In this document: positions 52,167 through 60,993 of the stretch, one piece after another | Layout: each line of letters begins with the position of its first letter | Position numbering within the stretch: position 1 is the stretch's first letter | Assembly: GCA_024403185.1 (NCBI GenBank) | Contig: JAKSSG010000003.1 | Coordinates: 1 to 64,000 of the forward strand | Direction: 5' to 3' | DNA: 64,000 bases | Source: Clostridia bacterium | GTDB taxonomy: Bacteria > Bacillota > Clostridia > Peptostreptococcales > Anaerovoracaceae | Translations under genes and position numbers: made by a program | The notes under the pieces: generated by a model | Database searches by the model: none | The model's input: the letters and a program-made list of their open reading frames with translations, nothing else | Told to the model about the DNA's origin: nothing

Positions 52167-54140
52167 ATGGCAGACAAAGGAACTTATTACATCAGCACAC
52201 CAATCTATTACCCAAGCTCGAACCTTCATATAGGTCACACTTACTGCACTGTTATGGCAGACGCCATGGCACGCTTTAAGAGACTTCAGGGTTATGATGT
52301 CATGTTCCTGACAGGAACCGATGAACACGGACAGAAGATTCAGCTTCTGGCAGAAGAGAAGGGAGTAAGCCCTCAGGCTTACGTTGATGAAGTTGTAGCA
52401 GGAATCAAGGATCTGTGGAAGACCATGGAGATATCCTATGATGACTTCATCAGAACAACAGAACCGAGACACATCAAGAGAGTGCAGGCCCTCTTCATGA
52501 AGATGTACGAAAAAGGCGACATCTACAAGGGAGAATACGAAGGCTGGTACTGCACACCTTGCGAATCATTCTGGACAGAAAATCAGCTGGGAGAAGGCAA
52601 CACATGTCCTGACTGCGGCAGACCTGTAACAAAGGCGAAGGAAGAAGCGTACTTCTTCAAAATCAGCAAATACGCACCTGAGCTCCTGAGAATCTTCAAG
52701 GAAGAACCTGAATTCCTGGAGCCTGAATCAAGAAGAAATGAAATGATCGCATTCATCGAACAGGGAATGGAAGACCTGTGCATTTCCAGATCATCATTTG
52801 ACTGGGGCATTCCGGTTCCAATCGATGAAAAGCATGTCATATACGTATGGCTCGATGCACTTTCGAACTACATCACAGCCCTGGGATGGCCGGATGAGCC
52901 TGAAAAGTATGACAAGTACTGGCCGGCAAACGTTCATCTCGTAGGAAAGGAAATCGTAAGATTCCACTCCATTATCTGGCCGGCAATGCTCATGTCGGCA
53001 GACCTGCCGCTTCCAAAGCAGGTAAGAGGACACGGATGGCTCCTTCTGGGAGGAGAGAAGGTTTCCAAGTCAAAGGCTGCAAAGGGCCAGGACGTAATCG
53101 ATCCTGTAGTGCTCATTGACAGATACGGCATCGACGCACTCAAGTACTTCCTGCTCCGCGAATACACCTTCGGACAGGATGGAATGTTCACTAACGAAGT
53201 AATGCTGAAGAGACTGAACTATGACCTGGCAAACGACCTGGGCAATCTGGTTTCAAGAACAGTCAGCATGATTGAGAAATACAACGGCGGATTTGTGCCT
53301 GACCTGACTGAAGCGGGCAGGTGCACAGACGAAGTTGACTATGACGCACAGCTTAAGGAAATCGCAATCGGCGCAGCGGACAAGGTTGGTGCCCAGATGG
53401 ATGAATTCAAGTTCAACATGGCACTTGAAGAAATCTGGATTCTGGTAAGACGTGCCAACAAGTACATCGACGAGACCATGCCTTGGGCACTGGCCAAGGA
53501 TGAGGCAATGAAGCCTCGTCTGGACAACGTGCTCCACAATCTGGCAGAAGCGATCAGAATCATTTCAGTTCTGATTCACCCGTTCATGCACACTACATCA
53601 GACGCCATCAGAAAGCAGATGGGCCTCTGGTATGCGGACGTTGCATGGGAAGATGCATACACATTCGAAGCAATGTGCGGCGAGCAGGTTAAGAAGGGCG
53701 ATGCAATATTCCCTAGACTTGACATAGAAAAAGAACTTGAAGAGCTCTATGCGCTTGGTGCAAAGGCAGCCGAGGCCAAGGGCGAAGCAAACATTCCTCT
53801 CGAGCTGAAGGATGAAATTGAATATGACGATTTCGATAAGCTCGACCTGAGAATGGGTACAATTCTTTCTGCAGAAAAGCATCCTAAGGCTGACAAGCTG
53901 CTGGTATTCCAGGTAAAGATGGGTACCGAAAAGCGTCAGATAGTATCGGGTGTTGCAGAATACTTCAAGCCGGAAGAGTGTGTAGGACAGAAGGTTGTAG
54001 TTGTTGCAAACCTGAAGCCTAGAAAGCTCAGAGGCCTTGAATCAAAGGGCATGATCCTATTTGCTGACAACGTTGTTGACGGCAAGGAAAGAGTGGAATT
54101 CGTTACTTCAGTTGCTGATGACGGCAACCCGGTAACGTAA
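52167..54140 (+). CDS. metG: Methionine--tRNA ligase
   Basis: Class I synthetase charging tRNA-Met. The 657 residues hold the HIGH-type motif SSNLHIGHTYC near 15-25, a zinc-binding insert CTPCESFW...CPDCGRP near 129-152, KVSKSKAAKG (KMSKS variant) near 298-307, and a C-terminal tRNA-binding domain (about 550-657, DFDKLDLRMGTILSAEKHPKADKL) that dimerises the enzyme. It starts behind CGGAGAAAGGAC with no T-box leader. The usual metG-tatD neighbours are split by one FnIII-CHAP gene. Confidence 0.97.
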   Translation: MADKGTYYISTPIYYPSSNLHIGHTYCTVMADAMARFKRLQGYDVMFLTGTDEHGQKIQLLAEEKGVSPQAYVDEVVAGIKDLWKTMEISYDDFIRTTEPRHIKRVQALFMKMYEKGDIYKGEYEGWYCTPCESFWTENQLGEGNTCPDCGRPVTKAKEEAYFFKISKYAPELLRIFKEEPEFLEPESRRNEMIAFIEQGMEDLCISRSSFDWGIPVPIDEKHVIYVWLDALSNYITALGWPDEPEKYDKYWPANVHLVGKEIVRFHSIIWPAMLMSADLPLPKQVRGHGWLLLGGEKVSKSKAAKGQDVIDPVVLIDRYGIDALKYFLLREYTFGQDGMFTNEVMLKRLNYDLANDLGNLVSRTVSMIEKYNGGFVPDLTEAGRCTDEVDYDAQLKEIAIGAADKVGAQMDEFKFNMALEEIWILVRRANKYIDETMPWALAKDEAMKPRLDNVLHNLAEAIRIISVLIHPFMHTTSDAIRKQMGLWYADVAWEDAYTFEAMCGEQVKKGDAIFPRLDIEKELEELYALGAKAAEAKGEANIPLELKDEIEYDDFDKLDLRMGTILSAEKHPKADKLLVFQVKMGTEKRQIVSGVAEYFKPEECVGQKVVVVANLKPRKLRGLESKGMILFADNVVDGKERVEFVTSVADDGNPVT

Positions 54141-54168
54141 GGCATTAGAGAAGAAAGGTAATGTTTTC

Positions 54169-56877
54169 ATGAAAAACAGCAGGAAGAAAAACTTAAAAGC
54201 AGTTCTTGCCTTTGCATTAACTCTTGCAATAGGCGTGGCTTTCATGCCTGTAAATACAGGCGTGGTTCATGCGGCAACCTTCAGCACCGGCGGAGCGGTA
54301 TCCGGTTTCAAGGTTACAGCCTATGACGAGCACTCCGTAACTTTCGGATGGGATTCATACGCGGGAGCAACGGGCTATCACATCTTCAAGGCTACCAGCA
54401 AGAGCGGTACTTACACCAAGGTTGGCAGAACCCTGAAAAACAAGTGGAAGAGAACCGGACTTACGACTAACAAGACCTGTTATTACAAGGTAAGGGCATT
54501 CCATACTGATTCAAACGGCAAGGTTACCTACAGCAAATTCAGCAGCGTAATTGCCGGAACACCGTACGGCTTCAGCACGTCCAAGGCGGTTGAGGGCTTC
54601 AAGGTAACTGCCACAAGCAGCAGCTCGGTATCCTTCGCATGGAGCAGGTATCCGTCTGCAAGCGGTTACCAGATATACAAGGCAAGCAGCAAGAGCGGTT
54701 CATATACCAGAGTGGGAACTGTGCAGACAAACAGCTGGAAGAGAACGGGACTTACAACAAACAAGACCTGCTACTATAAGGTAAGGGCATATCATACGGA
54801 TTCAAACGGCAAAAACACCTACAGCAAATGCAGCAGCGTGATTGCCGGAACACCTTACGGTTTCAGCACATCCAAGGCGGTTGAAGGGTTCAAGGTATCA
54901 TCAACAAGCAGCAGTTCGGTATCATTCGCCTGGGATGAATTCGGGTTTGCAAGCGGATATCAGATATACAAGGCCAGTAGCAAGGACGGTTCATTCGCCA
55001 AGGTGGGAAGCACTCAGACGAACAGCTGGAAGAGAACGGGACTTACGGCAAACAAGACCTGCTACTATAAGGTCAGAGCATATCATACGGATTCGAACGG
55101 CAAGGTGACCCACAGCCAGTTCAGCAGCGTAATCGCCGGAACACCTTATGGATTCAGCACCTCCGGCAAGCCGGCAGGCTTCAAGGTTGCCAGCACGTCA
55201 TACAGCTCCATCAAGCTGACATGGTCAGAATATAATTACGCAAGCGGATATCAGGTTTATAAATCCACAAGCAAGGACGGAGACTACACAAAGATTTACT
55301 CAACAAGCGACAGGTATTTCAAGAGAACACAGCTGACGACAAACAAGACATGTTATTACAAGCTGCGTGCCTACAGGACCGAAAACGGCAAGACAAAATA
55401 CTCTCAGTTTACAGGTCCTGTTGCAGGAACACCTAGACTGACGACTCCTGAGGTTTCGGTTATCGGGAAGACTGACAGGATTATCATTTCATGGCCTGCA
55501 GTCAAGGGCGCAAGCAAATATGAAGTTTACAGAGCCACAAGCAAGGACGGAAGCTACACGAGGGTAAAGACCACAACGTCCAAGAGCTTTACAAACACGG
55601 CCATTACCCAGAAAAAATACTATTACTACAAGGTTCGCGCCTGCAGAACTCTGAATGGAAACAATCTTTACAGCAAAAGCAGTGAAGTGCGTGCAGGAGT
55701 AACGGGACCCGGACGTGTGGGAAGAGTAAGCGCTGTATCTGAATCAAGTGACATCAAACTTTCATGGGGGGCCGTATCAGGAGCCTCCGGATATCAGATT
55801 CAGAGATCCACCGATGGAAAGAACTATACGGTTGTCGGCACTACAGAAAGCACAAGCTTCAAGGACGTAAACGTTGCAAGCAAGGTAACATACTACTACA
55901 GAGTCAGAGCCTATACAAAGCTCAGCGGCGGAAAGAGCTACGGCGCATTCAACAAGAGCGGATACAGCAGGTCCACTGTTGTAAAGACAGCTGTTGCATG
56001 GCTTGGATGCAAGGAGTCCAACAGATCCAACCAGCCGATCATTGACATCTACAACAAGAACATGGGAACCAACTTCTCATACACGACTGCATGGTGTGCA
56101 ATGTTCGTTTCAGCCGTGGCAATCAAGTCCGGAACAACGGATATTATCGTCAGAGGCAGCTACTGTCCTTCAGTGATAAGCACGTACAAGAACAGCAAGA
56201 CTTCAAATTACAGCTATGCGGGAGGATCCAGATATGTTCCGAAGGCGGGAGATGTAATATTCTTTGACTGGAACAGGAATGGCGTTCCTGATCATACAGG
56301 CCTGGTTGCATCTGTCAGTGGGAATACGATCAAGACAATCGAAGGGAACTACAGCGATGCTGTAGGATACAGAACATTCTCTGCAGGATATTCCATGGTT
56401 CAGGGATATGGTCTTCCTAATTACGACAACGCCAACGGCATTGTATTTACGGGAAAGAGCAAGTCATCCGTAGGATGCGGAGAACTGAACGCGCTGGGAA
56501 TCGGACAGGAGCCGGAAGGATATGAGGATCTGGGTGAAGAATACGATTTCGTTGAGCAGAAGGTTGAAGACAACATTGGCTGTGATGAAGAGATCTCCGA
56601 TTATGAGAAGATGGCATACATGGTCAAGAAGGTCAGAACCAATGCGGAAACTGACAGCATTGACTGCTCAGAAACCCAGTACTACGCAGCATTCATATTT
56701 GAACTCTGCAAGGAGGCTGACATTGAAGCTTCAATAATGACAGCTGAAGATGCGGACGGAAACATTCACGCATGGATTGAAACAGTACTGGACGGAAACT
56801 GGTACACAGTTGACGCCTCCAAGGAAAGCAATCAGATTGAACGCTTTGAACACGAGGCAACAGACATAGAGGAGTAA
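54169..56877 (+). CDS. Large secreted FnIII-repeat protein with CHAP and transglutaminase-like domains
   Basis: A 902-residue paralogue of the protein at 50305. Signal peptide about 1-35 (FMPVNTGVVHAA), then six FnIII-like repeats (about 40-605), the first four built on a 97-residue unit, a CHAP domain (about 605-750) with TAWCAMFVSAV, VPDHTGLV and TIEGNYS, and a C-terminal transglutaminase-like region (about 795-900) retaining a possible triad: Cys in DSIDCSETQYYAAF, His in IHAWIETV and Asp in YTVDASKE. It is likely a surface peptidoglycan hydrolase or adhesin. GAAAGGTAATG precedes ATG 54169. Confidence 0.82.
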   Translation: MKNSRKKNLKAVLAFALTLAIGVAFMPVNTGVVHAATFSTGGAVSGFKVTAYDEHSVTFGWDSYAGATGYHIFKATSKSGTYTKVGRTLKNKWKRTGLTTNKTCYYKVRAFHTDSNGKVTYSKFSSVIAGTPYGFSTSKAVEGFKVTATSSSSVSFAWSRYPSASGYQIYKASSKSGSYTRVGTVQTNSWKRTGLTTNKTCYYKVRAYHTDSNGKNTYSKCSSVIAGTPYGFSTSKAVEGFKVSSTSSSSVSFAWDEFGFASGYQIYKASSKDGSFAKVGSTQTNSWKRTGLTANKTCYYKVRAYHTDSNGKVTHSQFSSVIAGTPYGFSTSGKPAGFKVASTSYSSIKLTWSEYNYASGYQVYKSTSKDGDYTKIYSTSDRYFKRTQLTTNKTCYYKLRAYRTENGKTKYSQFTGPVAGTPRLTTPEVSVIGKTDRIIISWPAVKGASKYEVYRATSKDGSYTRVKTTTSKSFTNTAITQKKYYYYKVRACRTLNGNNLYSKSSEVRAGVTGPGRVGRVSAVSESSDIKLSWGAVSGASGYQIQRSTDGKNYTVVGTTESTSFKDVNVASKVTYYYRVRAYTKLSGGKSYGAFNKSGYSRSTVVKTAVAWLGCKESNRSNQPIIDIYNKNMGTNFSYTTAWCAMFVSAVAIKSGTTDIIVRGSYCPSVISTYKNSKTSNYSYAGGSRYVPKAGDVIFFDWNRNGVPDHTGLVASVSGNTIKTIEGNYSDAVGYRTFSAGYSMVQGYGLPNYDNANGIVFTGKSKSSVGCGELNALGIGQEPEGYEDLGEEYDFVEQKVEDNIGCDEEISDYEKMAYMVKKVRTNAETDSIDCSETQYYAAFIFELCKEADIEASIMTAEDADGNIHAWIETVLDGNWYTVDASKESNQIERFEHEATDIEE
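54280..55440 (+). repeat. Tandem 291-base repeats encoding FnIII modules
   Basis: The octamer TTCAGCAC recurs at 54280, 54571, 54862 and 55153, exactly 291 bases apart, and starts units coding for near-identical 97-residue modules (GFSTSKAVEGFKV, GLTTNKTCYYKVRA). The middle two units are most alike; the fourth has diverged at the end. This points to recent tandem duplication within the gene. Confidence 0.9.
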
Positions 56878-56879
56878 GA

Positions 56880-57713
56880 ATGTTATTCGATTCACACTCA
56901 CATTTTAACAATGAAGATTTAACGAGCCTGGAACGCCAGACTCTCTTCAATATGATAGACTCGGCGGTAAGGGATGGAAGAATGTCCTACGCCATGGATA
57001 TCGGCTTTGACCCGGACAGCTCTGTCATGGCAGCGAATCATGCAGAGGAATGGCCCTGGTGCTATGCGGCAGTAGGCTGTCACCCTCATGATACCAAAGA
57101 CATGAACGATGAGAAGCTGGCGGAAATACGCGAGCTGGCAGGCAGGGAAAAGGTTGTAGCCATCGGAGAAATCGGGCTTGATTTTCATTATGACCTGAGC
57201 GACAGAGACGTTCAGAGAGAATGGTTCAGGAAGCAGATAAGGCTTGCCAATGAGCTGAAGATGCCAATTGCAATTCATGCCCGCGAAGCCGATCAGGAGG
57301 TCATGGACATTCTGAAGGAGGAAGGCGCTTTTTCCGACGAAAGAAAGAGCTGGTTCCCTTCAAGGCCGGACGGAACACCGGATGCCAGAGTTCTGCTTCA
57401 CTGCTTTTCCGGTTCCGCGGAGATGGGAAGGCAGTATGTCAAAATGGGAGCAACGCTGAGCGTGGCAGGACCTGTGACGTACAAGAACAACAGGAAAACG
57501 GTCGAGATGGTTGAAGCGGTTCCTCTGGAATATCTTCTGGTTGAAACGGATTCTCCTTATCTGACGCCGGTTCCTTTCAGAGGTAAACGAAACACTCCTC
57601 TTATGGTAGAATATACAGCAAGAAAAGTTGCGGAAATAAAAGGCGTGACTTTTGAAGAAGTTGCGGAGATTACAAAGAACAATGCCATGAGATTCTATGG
57701 CATAAGAGATTAA
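56880..57713 (+). CDS. tatD: TatD family hydrolase (metal-dependent DNase)
   Basis: A 277-residue TIM-barrel nuclease-type hydrolase. FDSHSHFN near 3-10 supplies metal ligands, GEIGLDFHYDLS near 98-109, QIRLANELKMPIAIHARE near 118-135, HCFSG near 173 and ETDSPYLTP near 220-228 are the remaining motifs. TatD enzymes act on DNA ends or D-Tyr products in different reports. GAGGAGTAAG overlaps the end of the FnIII gene. Together with metG it forms a conserved pair interrupted here. Confidence 0.93.
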   Translation: MLFDSHSHFNNEDLTSLERQTLFNMIDSAVRDGRMSYAMDIGFDPDSSVMAANHAEEWPWCYAAVGCHPHDTKDMNDEKLAEIRELAGREKVVAIGEIGLDFHYDLSDRDVQREWFRKQIRLANELKMPIAIHAREADQEVMDILKEEGAFSDERKSWFPSRPDGTPDARVLLHCFSGSAEMGRQYVKMGATLSVAGPVTYKNNRKTVEMVEAVPLEYLLVETDSPYLTPVPFRGKRNTPLMVEYTARKVAEIKGVTFEEVAEITKNNAMRFYGIRD

Positions 57714-57714
57714 C

Positions 57715-59046
57715 ATGCAGAACAGAAAACAGCCAACAGTTGCACTGGTCAAGTGCAGTTCATACAGAAGGCAGGAAGTGGAGGAAGCTGTTTCGAAAGC
57801 AATAGAGCTTCTGGGAGGCTTCGAAGAAATATTCGGCCAGGATGAAGGCGTGAGTGAAATCAGGCCTGAGTCCGAGCTGGTGCTTAAGCCGAACCTGCTT
57901 GCCAAGGCCAATCCGGAGAAGGCGGTAACGACTCATCCGGAAGTTTTTCGTGCTGTCGGCAAGGCACTTAAGGACGCCGGATACAGCAACCTGAAATATG
58001 GCGACTCACCGGGCAATCCGATGCTGAGTGTTGAGCGAACAGCGGAAGGCTGCGGAATAAAGACTGTGGCAGATGAGCTGGGAATTCTGCCGGGCGACTT
58101 TGAACACGGGCGCGAGGTGGAGTATTCCGAGGGAATGGCTACAAAGAAGTTTGTACTGTGCAATGAAATAGCGGATCTGGTCGAAAGCGGTGAAGGCGGA
58201 ATAATCAACATCTGCAAGATGAAGACCCATCAGCTGGAGAGAATAACGGGAGCTGTCAAGAACAGCTTTGGCTGCGTGTACGGAATCAACAAGACGGCTT
58301 CTCACGCAATATATGAAACTCCGGAGCATTTCGCACGCATGCTGGCTGACCTGAACAATCTGGTAAGACCGCGCCTTCACATCATGGACGGAATAGTGGC
58401 CATGGAGGGAAACGGTCCGGGATCGGGAGATCCGACACACATGGATGTGATTCTGGCATCCACGGATCCGATTGCACTGGACACCGTATTCTGCCATCTG
58501 ATTTATCTGGATGCGGACTATGTGCCTACCAACAGAGCGGCGATGGACAGCGGGGCTGCCTTTGCATCAGAAGATGACATACGCGTTGTCGTGGGGAACA
58601 TGCCTATGCATAGAGACGGTGAAACGGTTGACCTGGACGACATGGCGGTAAAGTGCGGAGACAGGAACTTCAACGTGCAGAGGGCCAGGGAATATCGGGG
58701 AAACTTCAGAATCATGAAGCTCGTCGGTAGATTCGTAGAGAAAAAGCCTGTTGTCCTTGAGGACAAATGCATTGGCTGCGGAATCTGCGAAGAGACCTGC
58801 CCGGTTGAGGGCAAGGCGATAAAAATCAAGCCGAGAATCACCAAGGCCATGGGCGAGTCATCAATGGGAACGGGAGCTGTTCCGAATCTGATGAAGACGG
58901 AAGGAACGCCGAAACAGAAGGTGGCGATGTACAATTATGACATGTGCATCAAGTGCTACTGCTGCCAGGAAATGTGTCCTGAAAAGGCCATTACAGTTCA
59001 GAAATCTTTACTTGCAAAAATCATTGACCGACGCTGGAAAATGTGA
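57715..59046 (+). CDS. DUF362 domain protein with ferredoxin domain
   Basis: A 443-residue protein. The DUF362 part (about 1-310) contains KPNLLAKANPEKAVTTHPEV near 62 and NICKMKTHQLERITGAVKNSFG near 165-185. The C-terminus has CIGCGICEETCPVEG near 352 and CIKCYCCQEMCPEKA near 406, two [4Fe-4S] motifs. It is a probable Fe-S redox protein with unknown partner. It begins one base after the tatD stop. The rpmE promoter lies in its last codons. Confidence 0.88.
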   Translation: MQNRKQPTVALVKCSSYRRQEVEEAVSKAIELLGGFEEIFGQDEGVSEIRPESELVLKPNLLAKANPEKAVTTHPEVFRAVGKALKDAGYSNLKYGDSPGNPMLSVERTAEGCGIKTVADELGILPGDFEHGREVEYSEGMATKKFVLCNEIADLVESGEGGIINICKMKTHQLERITGAVKNSFGCVYGINKTASHAIYETPEHFARMLADLNNLVRPRLHIMDGIVAMEGNGPGSGDPTHMDVILASTDPIALDTVFCHLIYLDADYVPTNRAAMDSGAAFASEDDIRVVVGNMPMHRDGETVDLDDMAVKCGDRNFNVQRAREYRGNFRIMKLVGRFVEKKPVVLEDKCIGCGICEETCPVEGKAIKIKPRITKAMGESSMGTGAVPNLMKTEGTPKQKVAMYNYDMCIKCYCCQEMCPEKAITVQKSLLAKIIDRRWKM

Positions 59047-59052
59047 TATATT
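59024..59052 (+). promoter_or_regulatory. Promoter of rpmE
   Basis: TTGACC (59024-59029), 17 bases, TATATT (59047-59052), overlapping the end of the DUF362 gene. The leader of about 65 bases contains a hairpin CGGTTC/GGACCG (59069-59074 with 59087-59092), a possible L31 autoregulatory element. Confidence 0.62.
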
Positions 59053-59124
59053 AAACGGGCTTGCGGACCGGTTCTTATCATCAGCAGGACCGACGTAGTA
59101 TTAGAATTGAAAGGAGTGAACAGC

Positions 59125-59325
59125 ATGAAAAAAGGAATCCATCCTGAATATAAGGAATGTAAAGTAACTTGCGCATGCGGCAATACGTTCATGACAAAGT
59201 CAACTGAAGACGAAATCAGAACTGACATTTGTTCAGCTTGCCACCCGTTCTTTACAGGACAGCAGAAGTCAGCTCGTCAGGGCGGCAGAGTTGAAAAGTT
59301 CAAGAATAAGTACAACCTCGACTAA
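59125..59325 (+). CDS. rpmE: 50S ribosomal protein L31
   Basis: A 66-residue L31 of the zinc-containing form: cysteines in [12 protein letters not shown] and [11 protein letters not shown] can bind zinc. MKKGIHPEY and [12 protein letters not shown] are signature ends. ATG 59125 follows AAAGGAGTGAACAGC; the upstream ATG 59107 precedes the ribosome binding site and is rejected. It is monocistronic, with its own promoter and terminator. Confidence 0.97.
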   Translation: MKKGIHPEYKECKVTCACGNTFMTKSTEDEIRTDICSACHPFFTGQQKSARQGGRVEKFKNKYNLD

Positions 59326-59338
59326 TTCAACGAAACAG

Positions 59339-59367
59339 AACCACCTTCACAGAGGGTGGTTTTTTTA
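59339..59367 (+). terminator. Intrinsic terminator of rpmE
   Basis: AACCACC (59339-59345) pairs with GGTGGTT (59355-59361), loop of nine, then TTTTT. Confidence 0.9.
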
Positions 59368-59390
59368 TAGCCATGGACCGGCAATTAGCA

Positions 59391-59396
59391 TATAAT
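59391..59396 (+). promoter_or_regulatory. -10 element, leaderless start of the CapA gene
   Basis: TATAAT at 59391-59396 ends six bases before ATG 59403 and lies just after the rpmE terminator. No Shine-Dalgarno is present. The TG of an extended -10 is missing here and the -35 is poor. Confidence 0.6.
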
Positions 59397-59402
59397 AGAA
59401 AC

Positions 59403-60947
59403 ATGAAATACATGGAACAAAGAAAACAGGAAAACAGAAATAAAGTACTGGCAATACTGCTCTCCATAACCATGGTGTTTGCAGCAATACCGGCGATTGC
59501 TTTTGCGCAGGATGACGAGGAGGCCACCTGCGATCAGATGCCGGCCACGGAGGAACAGCTGGAACAGGGGCAGGATGAGACAGTTGCCGTCGACCAGACT
59601 TCTGCTACGGAGGAACAGCTGGAGCAGCCGGAAACGACCGTAAGCAATCAGACTCCGGCAACTGAAGAACAGCAGGAGCAGCAAATACAGCTGCAGAGCG
59701 AGAAGCTTACACCGGTCAATACCGGTATCGGCAAGTACCGGCTTAACACGACGGCCATGAAGAGTGCGGTGAAAAAATACGAGAAAAAGCGACCGTCCAT
59801 AAAGAACAAGACCGGCAGAACCTTTAAGATGATTTCGCCAATTACCAAGCCGAGATACAGGCTGTATTCTGATGGAATTTATCACAGCGGATCCGTTGAG
59901 AGAGACGGTGTGGCCACCATCATGTTTACAGGGGACAACATGTGCATTGCCGCACAGCAGAGAAAGGCAATGAAGCGCCACGGCAAATACAATTTCAGAG
60001 AATCCTACAAATATGCCAAGAGGCAGTTCAGGAATGCGGATTTCGTGGTAGGAAATCTGGAAACCAACCTGGCAGACGACATGGCACTCATCAGTGAGCA
60101 GTCAAAGACGGACGAGCATACAAACTGTAATGCGCCATCCACATTTCTTGACGCTCTTCGTTATGCAGGCTATGATTTGCTGGTTAATTCAAACAATCAC
60201 AATGTGGACACAGGGGTAAAAGGTATTTTCGAAACCAACGCCAGACTGGACCAGTACGGGCTGATACATACCGGGCTGTTCACCTCGGCGAAGGAGCAGC
60301 GCTTTGTCATTGCCAAGATTGACGGAATCAAGGTGGCGTTTCTGTCGTATTCCAGATTCTTTAATTATCGCGACAAGAATCTTACCTCTGAAGGCAAGAA
60401 AGTTCTGCTTAATAAATACAGTGCGGCAGCAGTCACAAGAGACGTTACGGCGGCCAAAGCTGCCGGGGCGGAATATGTCATAGCATGCATGCACTGGGGC
60501 GTTGAAGGTGAACATGACATTACCGAGGGACAGCAGACACAGGCCCAGGAAGTGGCCGATGCAGGAGTGGACTACATAATAGGTTCGCACCCCCACGTAA
60601 TTCAGCCTTACAAGGTGGTTACAGCGTCCGACGGAAGGCTTGTTCCGGTAGTTTTCTCCATGGGAAACTTTGTGTCCAGCTTCGGATTTACCAGGTTCAA
60701 GGGAACCCGTGATTCAATGATTCTGAAAATCCGCCTGAAAAAGAACAAGGCAGGAAAAGTGGTTTTACTGGACGATTCTTATGTGCCGGTATATGTGTTT
60801 AACAAATACCAGGACTGCATCTATTGCGCAGCACCACTGACTAAAGGAAACCTGCAGCCGGACTACAAAGAGACATTCTACAAGAAGTACGCTTTTATCA
60901 AAAAATGCGTGGGAAGCAATCTGAAGATATACAGTCCGCTACAATGA
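59403..60947 (+). CDS. CapA family protein (poly-gamma-glutamate capsule-type metallophosphoesterase fold)
   Basis: A 514-residue exported protein. Residues about 13-36 form a signal peptide or anchor (LAILLSITMVFAAIPAIAFA). A Gln/Glu/Thr-rich linker (about 40-100) has three copies of ATEEQ(L/Q)EQ. From about 175 comes a CapA-type domain: MFTGDNM, VGNLETNLADD, NSNNHNVDTG, MHWGVEGE and IGSHPHVIQP are the metal-site motifs. In capsule operons CapA helps export poly-gamma-glutamate, but no capB/capC lies here, so the role is open. ATG 59403 gives a leaderless message; upstream in-frame ATG 59373 overlaps the promoter. Confidence 0.85.
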   Translation: MKYMEQRKQENRNKVLAILLSITMVFAAIPAIAFAQDDEEATCDQMPATEEQLEQGQDETVAVDQTSATEEQLEQPETTVSNQTPATEEQQEQQIQLQSEKLTPVNTGIGKYRLNTTAMKSAVKKYEKKRPSIKNKTGRTFKMISPITKPRYRLYSDGIYHSGSVERDGVATIMFTGDNMCIAAQQRKAMKRHGKYNFRESYKYAKRQFRNADFVVGNLETNLADDMALISEQSKTDEHTNCNAPSTFLDALRYAGYDLLVNSNNHNVDTGVKGIFETNARLDQYGLIHTGLFTSAKEQRFVIAKIDGIKVAFLSYSRFFNYRDKNLTSEGKKVLLNKYSAAAVTRDVTAAKAAGAEYVIACMHWGVEGEHDITEGQQTQAQEVADAGVDYIIGSHPHVIQPYKVVTASDGRLVPVVFSMGNFVSSFGFTRFKGTRDSMILKIRLKKNKAGKVVLLDDSYVPVYVFNKYQDCIYCAAPLTKGNLQPDYKETFYKKYAFIKKCVGSNLKIYSPLQ

Positions 60948-60978
60948 TGCTTCCTATGCTTTAATAATTGTAACAGAG

Positions 60979-60987
60979 TGTTATAAT
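60979..60987 (+). promoter_or_regulatory. Extended -10 promoter, leaderless start of the SanA-like gene
   Basis: TGtTATAAT (60979-60987) ends six bases before ATG 60994, no Shine-Dalgarno. Same geometry as at 14241 and 37899. Confidence 0.72.
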
Positions 60988-60993
60988 ACTAAT

